Shown piece by piece: positions 45,856-53,654 of a stretch of 64,000 nt of DNA. The stretch spans positions 310,001 through 374,000 of the forward strand of contig NZ_SDQD01000001.1 in NCBI RefSeq assembly GCF_004153685.1, read 5' to 3'. Position 1 is the stretch's first letter. The number at the start of each line of letters is the position of its first letter. The stretch comes from Pollutimonas harenae (GTDB lineage Bacteria; Pseudomonadota; Gammaproteobacteria; Burkholderiales; Burkholderiaceae_B). The notes under the pieces were generated by a model. It was not told the origin of the DNA. It was given only the letters and a program-made list of their open reading frames with translations, and ran no database searches. The position numbers were made by a program, and so were the translations under genes.

Positions 45856-46503
45856 TCAAAAGACGTCGTAAAGAATATCAGCGATAACGGCCGAGGCTAC
45901 AGAGATCAGAATCAAGTCCGTGCCGGCAACGCGCCATTCATAACCAGGGTATCGCGGCAGGCGACCCAACAACGAACCAGGCACCATTTGCTTGGCAATT
46001 CCGGGAGGCAGAGGCTTGCCCCGAGCCAGGTTCTTTCTTATGCCGGGCGGCAACGAGGAGTAGCCTCCGAGGCCGAAATCCAGCGCATACTCGCGCGCCA
46101 AAGCGGCAGTAATACCGGCATAAACGAGATCACCGAACAAATCGTCACCGCGCAAATGGCCGTCACGATCCCTGTGGTCATCGAAATAGTCGTAATAGCG
46201 GCCTTGATCATCGTAGCGACGACCAGAATCGTAACTGCGGGACCCCTTGCCTTGGCTGGCGTAAGACTCTTGATTGCGATTACCATGCATATCCGACCCG
46301 CCTTTACCTGCATTGCCAGAGCCCGAATTCCCCTGGCCTGAATTGCCGGACGCATGCGGATTGCCCTTGCCGCCATTGCCACCCTTGCCAGAATGACTTG
46401 CGCTATTGCCCTGGCCCTTGCCTTCAGGCGGGGCCGCATGAGCAGTTAAAGCCAATGAGCTTGCCGCAATAAGAGAGGTAGCTAATGCTATGGCTAGTTT
46501 CAT
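45856..46503 (-). CDS. CigR-like exported protein (anti-virulence regulator family)
   Basis: A 215-residue protein with a signal peptide ending AHA|A near residue 24, a low-complexity Gly/Asn/Ser-rich stretch (GKGGNGGKGNPHASG) and a C-terminal module LPPGIRKNLARGKPLPPGIA ... YEWRVAGTDLILI, which is the RcnB/CigR signature. The C-terminal VASAVIADILYDVF is hydrophobic. AAGGAATAAAA precedes the ATG at 46503. Envelope-located; biochemical role not known. Confidence 0.8.
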   Translation of the reverse strand: MKLAIALATSLIAASSLALTAHAAPPEGKGQGNSASHSGKGGNGGKGNPHASGNSGQGNSGSGNAGKGGSDMHGNRNQESYASQGKGSRSYDSGRRYDDQGRYYDYFDDHRDRDGHLRGDDLFGDLVYAGITAALAREYALDFGLGGYSSLPPGIRKNLARGKPLPPGIAKQMVPGSLLGRLPRYPGYEWRVAGTDLILISVASAVIADILYDVF

Positions 46504-46611
46504 TTTTATTCCTTTCATCAACAGGATGAGGGCAAGCATACTGCCAATCCTATTTCAAAAATAATCCATGCTGTATCAGTTTGTATAGCATGCAAATGAC
46601 CCAGCTTCTGA

Positions 46612-46815
46612 TCAGCGTTTCATACGCGCTTCGCGCCGTTTTTTGCTTTTATTCTTAGCAGGCGCTGAAGGCGGTGCATTACGCAAAAGCTGCTCTGTAC
46701 GCAGCTGCTCCTGTGCAGCGGCCTTGGCCGCACGACTCTTTATGATCAATCTGGACAAGGCAAAGGCGATCGCAAACGCGGCAATCAGTATGATTCCGCC
46801 GGACAAACTTATCAC
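46612..46815 (-). CDS. Small membrane protein of unknown function
   Basis: A 67-residue protein with one N-terminal membrane helix (GGIILIAAFAIAFALSRLII) and a basic C-tail ending KKRREARMKR. The start is a GTG at 46815 overlapping the TGA of cadR (GTGA), so it is probably translated after cadR. Single-pass with a positive cytoplasmic tail; not recognised. Confidence 0.6.
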   Translation of the reverse strand: MISLSGGIILIAAFAIAFALSRLIIKSRAAKAAAQEQLRTEQLLRNAPPSAPAKNKSKKRREARMKR

Positions 46816-47237
46816 TTATATGGCTCCGCAAGGTGGCACGACTGGTCGGCAAGAGCGCCAAGAATGCCACACGATTCAGTCGATGCGGTATTCACGCACT
46901 TGTGGCGCAAGGTTACCAGATGTTTTTTCAGCTGCAACAACGCCTCGATACGCGCCTCGACCGCATCGATATGTTCATCCAATAATTCATTGACATCTCC
47001 GCAATCCTCGGCAGGTGTATCCCGGTAACTGAGCAGAGTACGCACCTCGTCAAGTGCCATGTCCAGCGTACGGCAGTGCCTGATGAATCGAAGTCGTTCA
47101 ATGTGCTCCTCGTTGTACAGGCGATAGTTGCCCCCGCTACGCGAAGGCTCCGGCAACAGTCCTTCTTTTTCGTAGAAGCGAATGGTTTCTACTGTCGTTT
47201 CGGTACATTTGGCAAGCTCGCCGATCTTGATTGGCAT
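46812..47237 (-). CDS. cadR: MerR-family Cd/Pb-responsive regulator CadR (PbrR-like)
   Basis: A 141-residue regulator: MPIKIGELAKCTETTVETIR forms the MerR HTH, then RFYEKEGLLPEP and GGNYRLYNEEHI, a dimerisation helix, and C-terminal metal ligands (AEDCGDVNELL, HKCVNT, ESCG). I start at 47237 (MPIKIG); the longer frame to 47393 overlaps the promoter of the divergent P-ATPase. It should distort and activate the 19-bp-spaced promoter at 47321-47351. Confidence 0.93.
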   Translation of the reverse strand: MPIKIGELAKCTETTVETIRFYEKEGLLPEPSRSGGNYRLYNEEHIERLRFIRHCRTLDMALDEVRTLLSYRDTPAEDCGDVNELLDEHIDAVEARIEALLQLKKHLVTLRHKCVNTASTESCGILGALADQSCHLAEPYK

Positions 47238-47320
47238 GATGATCTCTCTGGCTAAAACCCTAAAGTAACTATAGACTAATTTCCCCTGAAAATCAAAATT
47301 TCCAGGCAATACGGAAGCAC

Positions 47321-47351
47321 TTGACCTTGAAGTTGCTATAGGGTTTCTAAT
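47321..47351 (+). promoter_or_regulatory. CadR-dependent promoter of the P-type ATPase
   Basis: TTGACC (47321-47326) and TCTAAT (47346-47351) are separated by 19 bases, the overlong spacer of MerR-type promoters. A dyad with ACC at 47324 and GGGT at 47344 fills the spacer. A related sequence (ACCCTAAAGTAACTATAG, about 47255-47275) lies before cadR itself. Confidence 0.85.
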
Positions 47352-47375
47352 GAGCTTATCCAAGGAGTATTTCTT

Positions 47376-49595
47376 ATGCAATTTCGCCCCCAAGACACGA
47401 ACGTCTCATCTATTTCCCTGCATATCGAAGGTATGGATTGCGCAAGTTGTGTCGGCAAGATTGAAACGGCGCTGGGGCGCCTGCCCGGGGTTTCCGATAT
47501 TCACCTGAACTTCGCCGCCGAGAAGCTGAACCTTAGACTCGCATCCGATTCAGCAGTCCAGGCAACTGATATTGCAAGAACCATCGAGAGTCTTGGGTTT
47601 GGTGTGTCCATCGATACAAGTTCAAAGACAAGGCCCAACGCTGACATCGAAAAACTCACCCATGCAGCACCTCGCTGGTGGCAAACGCGGAAAGGCAGGC
47701 ATGTCATCGGTCTGGGGGCCTTGATGGGCGTCGCTTACGCGATTTCACTATTTTTCCCCGCTTATGAGCTATGGGTATTTGCCGTTGCCGTCATCATTGG
47801 TATCTTGCCTTTTACCCGTAAAGCCTGGGCCCTGGCCAGATCCGGATCGCCCTTCTCGATCGAGGCGCTGATGTCCGTAGCCGCACTGGGCGCACTCATT
47901 ATTGGCGAGGCTGAAGAAGCGGCAGCAGTCGTCTTCCTGTTTTCAGTCGGCGAGCTATTGGAAAGCGTGGCAGCTGGCCGAGCCCGCGCGGGCATCAAGG
48001 CTTTGGCATCACTGGTCCCCAAGACGGCGCGACTGCTTGATGCACAGGGCACACAGCGCGAAGTCTCGGCCGCCACCCTACGCGTGGACGATCTCGTGCT
48101 GGTAAGACCTGGCGATCATGTGCCTGCTGACGGCCTGATCATCCACGGCACGTCCAGCCTCGATGAGTCTCCCCTCACCGGCGAGTCCATACCTCGCACC
48201 AAGGTCAGCGGCGACAACGTATTTGCAGGCTCCATCAACATCGACGGGGTGCTCAGGATTCGTGTTGAAAAGACCATTGCTGACAATACGATTTCCCGCA
48301 TCATCCATCTAGTCGAAGAGGCGCAGGCGGCTAAAGCGCCCACCGCCCGCTTCATTGAGCAATTCAGTCGCTATTACACACCCGCAGTCATGGCCATCGC
48401 CGCGCTGATCATGATCGTGCCGCCACTGGCCATAGGAGGCGACTGGCAAACCTGGCTCTATCGCGGCCTTGCATTACTACTGATCGCCTGCCCGTGCGCG
48501 CTTGTCCTGTCGACACCGGCAGCCATCGCTTCAGGCCTGGCGGCCGGTACACGCCGCGGAATACTGGTGAAAGGCGGCAACGCACTGGAACTCATAGGTC
48601 AGATCGGAGCGGTCGCATTTGACAAGACAGGCACGCTGACCGAAGGCAAACCACGTGTTACCAACGTCATTGCCTTGGGGCAAAAGCGGGAGGAAGAAGT
48701 ACTGGCTCTTTGCGCCAGTGTAGAGTCTGGTTCCAGCCACCCGCTCGCCAAGGCCATCGTGAGCCACGCAGAAGCAGCCCAAGTGCTCATTCCTATCGCA
48801 TCAAACGCTTCGGCTACCGCCGGCAAAGCCGTGCATGCGCAAGTAGAAGGACACCGACTGACCGTCGGATCGCCAATATACGCCGTCCAGGCTGCTACGC
48901 TGTCGCCCGAACAACTTGCGCATATCGAAGCGTTGCAGCTCGAGGGAAAGACGGTTTCCGTTCTGCTGGATGAGCAACGTCGGGTAGCGCTTGGACTGGT
49001 CGCATTGCGTGACGAACCCAGGCCTGACGCGCACGAGGCGGTGGCCACACTCAAGGCAATGGGGGTACGCCCCATCATGCTGACCGGAGACAACCGTCGC
49101 AGCGCCCAAGTCATTGCCGATAAGCTAGGGATGGAGTGTGTAGCGGAGCTACTACCTCAGGACAAGCTTCGACTTATCAACAAGATCAAGGACGATACCA
49201 AGGTTGCCATGGTGGGCGATGGCATCAATGATGCGCCGGCCCTGGCCACAGCCGACATTGGCATCGCAATGGGCGGCGGCACCGATGTAGCTATTGAAAC
49301 CGCCGATGCCGCACTACTGAAAAATCGTGTCATGGACGTGGTTCATCTAGTGGCGCTTTCTCGAGCGACGATGGCAAACATTCACCAGAACGTGGTGTTT
49401 TCACTTGGCTTGAAAGGCCTGTTTCTGATCACCACGATACTGGGCTTTACCGGCCTGTGGGTTGCCGTGCTGGCCGACACCGGCGCCACAGCACTGGTCA
49501 CGCTGAATGCCCTGCGCCTCCATGCTTACGCTCGAGCCACGCCAGCGCCAACTTGGACAAATAGGTCGCGCCTAGCGGCAACACCTCATCATTGA
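47376..49595 (+). CDS. Cd/Zn/Pb-translocating P1B-type ATPase
   Basis: A 739-residue pump. N-terminal HMA domain with GMDCASC, eight-helix membrane domain with C372-P-C374 (LIACPCALVLS), actuator SPLTGES, phosphorylation D416 in DKTGT, and GDGINDAPALATADIGIAMG. This is the CadA/ZntA/PbrA subgroup exporting Cd(II), Zn(II) or Pb(II). AAGGAG precedes the ATG. The C-terminus carries about 22 residues beyond the usual end (ARATPAPTWTNRSRL), encoded in the 98 bases that overlap the convergent amidohydrolase gene. Confidence 0.95.
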   Translation: MQFRPQDTNVSSISLHIEGMDCASCVGKIETALGRLPGVSDIHLNFAAEKLNLRLASDSAVQATDIARTIESLGFGVSIDTSSKTRPNADIEKLTHAAPRWWQTRKGRHVIGLGALMGVAYAISLFFPAYELWVFAVAVIIGILPFTRKAWALARSGSPFSIEALMSVAALGALIIGEAEEAAAVVFLFSVGELLESVAAGRARAGIKALASLVPKTARLLDAQGTQREVSAATLRVDDLVLVRPGDHVPADGLIIHGTSSLDESPLTGESIPRTKVSGDNVFAGSINIDGVLRIRVEKTIADNTISRIIHLVEEAQAAKAPTARFIEQFSRYYTPAVMAIAALIMIVPPLAIGGDWQTWLYRGLALLLIACPCALVLSTPAAIASGLAAGTRRGILVKGGNALELIGQIGAVAFDKTGTLTEGKPRVTNVIALGQKREEEVLALCASVESGSSHPLAKAIVSHAEAAQVLIPIASNASATAGKAVHAQVEGHRLTVGSPIYAVQAATLSPEQLAHIEALQLEGKTVSVLLDEQRRVALGLVALRDEPRPDAHEAVATLKAMGVRPIMLTGDNRRSAQVIADKLGMECVAELLPQDKLRLINKIKDDTKVAMVGDGINDAPALATADIGIAMGGGTDVAIETADAALLKNRVMDVVHLVALSRATMANIHQNVVFSLGLKGLFLITTILGFTGLWVAVLADTGATALVTLNALRLHAYARATPAPTWTNRSRLAATPHH

Positions 49596-50718
49596 AGTCA
49601 TAACTGGTGTTATGCACCAGGCACGGACCTTGTCCATGCCCTAATTCGCGATGTTCGCCATCGCCATTGCCGATGAATGCGTAGCATCCAGGCTTTGCCT
49701 CAAGCATGAAGGCAAAATCTTCAGCGGCCATGATGGGCGCCTGTGCAATCAAACAATCCTCATCCACGATTTCGGCAATCACGCCACGGGCGAAGCAGGT
49801 TTCAGCCTCGTGGTTGAACGTGGCCGGATATTTGCGCTGGAAGTCGAAGTCGCACTCCGCCTCGTTGGCGCGACAAGTCAGTTCGGCAATATCCCGCATG
49901 CGGCGCTCGATCAAGTCCAGCGTTTCCGTGGTGTAGGCCCGCACCGTGCCACGCATTTCACAGGTATCGGGAATGACGTTGACGGCATCTCCACCATGAA
50001 TCATGGTCACCGATATCACCGCGACCTCCAGCGGTTTCTTGTTGCGACTGAGAATGTTCTGGAAGGCCCCCAGGATCTGCCCTGCGATAGGCAAAGGGTC
50101 GACACCTAAATGAGGCATGGCCGCATGTCCGCCTTTGCCGCGCACCGTGACGGTGAACTCACTGTTCGAAGCCAGCACCGGACCCGAGGAAAGGGCAAAA
50201 GTGCCAGTAGGGATGCCCGGCATATTGTGCATGCCAAACACAGCTTCTATGGGAAACTGTTCGAACAGGCCTTCCTTGATCATTTCCCGTGCACCACCCG
50301 CCTGCTCTTCGGCTGGCTGGAAAATAAGGTAAACGGTTCCGGCAAAATCACGATGGGTGGCAAGATACTGGGCAGCACCCAGCAGCATCGTTGTATGACC
50401 GTCGTGGCCGCAAGCATGCATCTTGCCCGGATGCCGGCTCGCATGCTCGAAGGTGTTGGCTTCCTGCATGGGCAAGGCATCCATATCGGCGCGAAGCCCC
50501 ACGGTACGGCCGTTATCGGGGCGCTCACCTCGAATGATGCCCACGACGCCCGTTTTGCCCAAGCCACGGTGTATAGGTATACCCCAGGCCTGAAGCCGCT
50601 CGGCAACGAGATCGGCGGTGCGGGTTTCTTCGAACGCCAACTCGGGATGTGCATGAATATCACGGCGAATCGCGCGCAAGGTATCGGCCTGTGCAACGAT
50701 GGCGTCAAGTAATGGCAT
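49498..50718 (-). CDS. M20 family amidohydrolase (hippurate-hydrolase-like)
   Basis: A 406-residue peptidase-family M20D enzyme. RRDIHAHPELAFEE, HACGHDGHTTMLLGAAQYL with the metal ligands, FQPAEEQAGGAREMI and HNTSYDFNDEVL are typical. It cleaves N-acyl amino acids or related amides in the cytoplasm. The ATG at 50718 (AAGGCAAG upstream) is chosen; the longer frame from 50856 overlaps the PAS gene. Its 3' end overlaps the P-ATPase gene by 98 bases on the opposite strand. Confidence 0.93.
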   Translation of the reverse strand: MPLLDAIVAQADTLRAIRRDIHAHPELAFEETRTADLVAERLQAWGIPIHRGLGKTGVVGIIRGERPDNGRTVGLRADMDALPMQEANTFEHASRHPGKMHACGHDGHTTMLLGAAQYLATHRDFAGTVYLIFQPAEEQAGGAREMIKEGLFEQFPIEAVFGMHNMPGIPTGTFALSSGPVLASNSEFTVTVRGKGGHAAMPHLGVDPLPIAGQILGAFQNILSRNKKPLEVAVISVTMIHGGDAVNVIPDTCEMRGTVRAYTTETLDLIERRMRDIAELTCRANEAECDFDFQRKYPATFNHEAETCFARGVIAEIVDEDCLIAQAPIMAAEDFAFMLEAKPGCYAFIGNGDGEHRELGHGQGPCLVHNTSYDFNDEVLPLGATYLSKLALAWLERKHGGAGHSA

Positions 50719-50809
50719 AACAGTCTTGCCTTGAAAAATACTTAGAAGACTTGAAGTGTACCGAATTGGCCCCGCACCCGGCACGGCTGCCAGGCTACTG
50801 GCAATGATT

Positions 50810-51214
50810 TCAAGCCGCCCTGGCGGCGCGCTCTTTTTCGACTCTCTCAGTGACATCTCGTGCCATGGCGACCGAGCCTACTGTTGCTCCAGCGGCATCC
50901 GCGACCAAGGCAAAAGTCATTTCCACATAAAGCTTCTGACCGTTTTTATGTACCGCGCGAGTCAGGGTTGGGCGCCCCTGCAGCCTGGTCTTGCCACTGT
51001 CTACCGCCGCGCTGAAGCCCTTCCAGTGAGCCGCCCGCAGATGCTCGGGAATGATCGGATCCAGACTATTGCCCAGCATTTCAGCTGCGCTGTATCCAAA
51101 CAGCGTGCAGGCAGCCTGATTCCACCGCTCAATCTTGCCAACCCGGTCGACGTAGATCAAGGCATCGGACACCTGCTCGATAATCCAGTCTGACAGTGAT
51201 GACGCGTCGTTCAT
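50810..51214 (-). CDS. Single-domain PAS protein
   Basis: A 134-residue protein made of one PAS domain: VSDALIYVDRVGKIERWNQA, LFGYSAAEMLG, KNGQKLYVEMTFALV and VAMARDVTERVEKE at the end. There is no output domain. CGGAGA precedes the ATG at 51214. Probably a small sensory or adaptor protein between the TonB receptor and the amidohydrolase genes. Confidence 0.85.
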   Translation of the reverse strand: MNDASSLSDWIIEQVSDALIYVDRVGKIERWNQAACTLFGYSAAEMLGNSLDPIIPEHLRAAHWKGFSAAVDSGKTRLQGRPTLTRAVHKNGQKLYVEMTFALVADAAGATVGSVAMARDVTERVEKERAARAA

Positions 51215-51310
51215 GGTGATTCTCCGCAAAAATGTAGTGACAAGGCTTGGATTACCATCTGCCAAGCATGCTCTTTTGCTTTGATATTACTGCTTGCACC
51301 CACGCCCACA

Positions 51311-53404
51311 TCAATACGTGAGTTCAACCCCCATGAATACGCTGCGCCCCAGCCCCGGCGTATAAAGGGCCTTGCTGGCCAACTTGCGGGCATCCACAAC
51401 ATAGTCCGTCGAAGCGACATATGTTTTATCCAGCAGGTTTCTCATATCAATATATAAACGGAACCGCTCATCAGGACTATCGTACCCGGCACGAAAATGC
51501 AGCAGGCCATAGCCTGGAGCCTGCTCGGTATTAGCTTGGTCCACATCCCACCCCGATCCGAGTTCCAGTCCGGGGCCAGCATAATAGCCTTGCGGGTGCC
51601 GGTAGATCAGATCAAGCCGGCCTACATGACGCGGAATACCTGGCAGTGCATTATTGCCATATACCGAATCGTCTGAAAACCGGAAGTCATTGAATGTATA
51701 GGCCAAGGCCCACTCCAACCGGCCAGGAACCGTACCCAGATTTACCTCTCCTTTCAGCCCGGCTTCAAGGCCCTGATGAATGGTTCGGGGTGCATTGTGC
51801 GCAACGGTTATCCCCACGTTGCCCGGCAAATAGGTTTCTATCAGCTCATCGCGCACTTTTGCATGATATAGCGCGACATCCCAGCGCAAGGCATCGGTAC
51901 CACCTCGAGTACCGATCTCAAAGGTAGTGGCCCGCTGGGCATCAAGAATGCCATCGGGTGAAAAAAAGGCGACTGCGCTGGGCGGTTCGAAGCTGCGGCT
52001 CAGGTTGGCATACCATTGCGTAGTAGGCGTACTGTTCCAAACCAGGCCCAGCTTTGGGCTAAAGCCTTTGTACCGCGCCGTTGCCTGGCCATTGGCAAAA
52101 AAGCTGCGGGCCAAGGGCGAGACCTCATTGTCGGTGCTGCGCTGCGCCCACACCATCTGTGCTCCTGCCACCCAAGTAAGTGCCGGAGTCAACGCGTAGT
52201 GGTTTTCGAAGAACAGCTCGGCCTGAGACCGGCTGGTATCCAGATCCGCCTGCGGGCTGCCCTCAGGCGGCGCAAAAGGCGACACACTGGACATATCCGG
52301 CCAATAGGAGCGATTATGATCGTCGCCCCGCGAGTAAGACCCACCCCAGACTATTCGATTGTCATGTCCGGCCCAATGGCTCTTTATTTCTTGGCGCAAC
52401 GACATCCCGTAATCGATGGCATCGTAATTAATTTGCGAGGCCGTTCCCCATGAACTGAACTTCGTCCCCGTATGAAACAGACCTACCGCCAGGGTGTTGT
52501 CTGGCGAAAGTGCTATATCGTGCACATAGGCAAGATGCCAGCGCGGCGTCGTTCTGATATGAGCATCGACCATTTCAGACGCAGCATTGGCCTGCTGGGG
52601 ATCATCTTGCAGCTGATCATAGGTCAAGGCACCGGGCATAGTTACCCGATAGTATTCTTGCGTTACATGCAGCCGTCCCTTCGATACATCGCTGAACTGA
52701 TAACCGACATTGCCATAAAATCGCGACAGTTTGTAGTCGGAATGAGCACGATACCCATCTGATCGTGTGCTGCTCACTGACGCATAAGCATCCCAGCCAT
52801 CTGTGCCGGTCCATCCCCCCTCCAGCCGGCCTGACTTATAGCCATATGCCCCGCCTTCCAGGCGAGCCCTGAAACCCGAGCGCGTATAGCCTGTAGGCGA
52901 GACAAGATTCACTGCGCCCCCCAACGTAGCCACTCCGTATTGCATGGCATTGGCTCCGCGCAGTACCTCTATAAAGTCAGCAGCCAACGGGTCGGTATAA
53001 ATGCTATCTCCGACATCATCGGTACGCCCCAGTGGCAGGCCGTCGCGCAATAGGCGCACGCCTCGTGTACCAGAGGGTGAAGTGATACCCGAGCCTCTGA
53101 TGGATATACGGGCACTGATCTGGCCCGACGGATTCTGTGTATACACTCCTGGCGTTCTGGACAATGCGTCACTCATGCCCAGGACGGTGCCGTCACTATA
53201 TGACTCGATGGGAATCACTGATATATGGCCCGGCGCCGCACTGCGTTTGGCGTAAGCCTCTGACAAGGCTTGAACTTCAGCGCTGGGGGTAACGAGTACT
53301 GCCGGCAACTCAGCAGCCGACCCAGCTTGGGCCCACGCCGTTTTCTGAACCGGAGTTATCGCAGCAAGCAATACAGAATATACAAGCGAAGCACGGAGTG
53401 TCAT
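51311..53404 (-). CDS. TonB-dependent outer-membrane receptor
   Basis: A 697-residue receptor. Signal peptide (about 1-26, ending WAQ), plug domain at about 60-180 (DALSRTPGVYTQNPSGQISA, IRGSGI, GVRLLRDGLPLGRTDD), then a barrel with the closing strand VFMGVELTY. Resembles siderophore/metal receptors. I start at the ATG at 53404; the frame opens at 53458. A 250-base AT-rich spacer separates it from the divergent 7TMR-DISM kinase. Confidence 0.93.
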   Translation of the reverse strand: MTLRASLVYSVLLAAITPVQKTAWAQAGSAAELPAVLVTPSAEVQALSEAYAKRSAAPGHISVIPIESYSDGTVLGMSDALSRTPGVYTQNPSGQISARISIRGSGITSPSGTRGVRLLRDGLPLGRTDDVGDSIYTDPLAADFIEVLRGANAMQYGVATLGGAVNLVSPTGYTRSGFRARLEGGAYGYKSGRLEGGWTGTDGWDAYASVSSTRSDGYRAHSDYKLSRFYGNVGYQFSDVSKGRLHVTQEYYRVTMPGALTYDQLQDDPQQANAASEMVDAHIRTTPRWHLAYVHDIALSPDNTLAVGLFHTGTKFSSWGTASQINYDAIDYGMSLRQEIKSHWAGHDNRIVWGGSYSRGDDHNRSYWPDMSSVSPFAPPEGSPQADLDTSRSQAELFFENHYALTPALTWVAGAQMVWAQRSTDNEVSPLARSFFANGQATARYKGFSPKLGLVWNSTPTTQWYANLSRSFEPPSAVAFFSPDGILDAQRATTFEIGTRGGTDALRWDVALYHAKVRDELIETYLPGNVGITVAHNAPRTIHQGLEAGLKGEVNLGTVPGRLEWALAYTFNDFRFSDDSVYGNNALPGIPRHVGRLDLIYRHPQGYYAGPGLELGSGWDVDQANTEQAPGYGLLHFRAGYDSPDERFRLYIDMRNLLDKTYVASTDYVVDARKLASKALYTPGLGRSVFMGVELTY

Positions 53405-53654
53405 GAGCCCAGGAACGTTATCGGCATACAAATTGCCGCCAGCAAGAATGCAAAGCAATGTATTGTATAAAGTTGATCATTGTATTCATTTTGAATTAAG
53501 CTCGACTTTATTTGACAATTCGGCGCTCTTCGCACGATTTTGCATCAATGCAGTAAGATATATAGAAAAATTTAGAAAAACCACAGACAAGGCTCGCTGC
53601 AGCCCCTATGTCTTGCATACCTTACATGCTGGCATCGGAATCACAAAACTGGCC

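Noticed and set aside
53403-53654. N-terminal extension of the 7TMR-DISM kinase from 53403
   Set aside because: The 84 extra codons overlap the TonB-receptor start and AT-rich promoter DNA and encode no signal peptide, whereas the ATG at 53655 gives a normal export signal.
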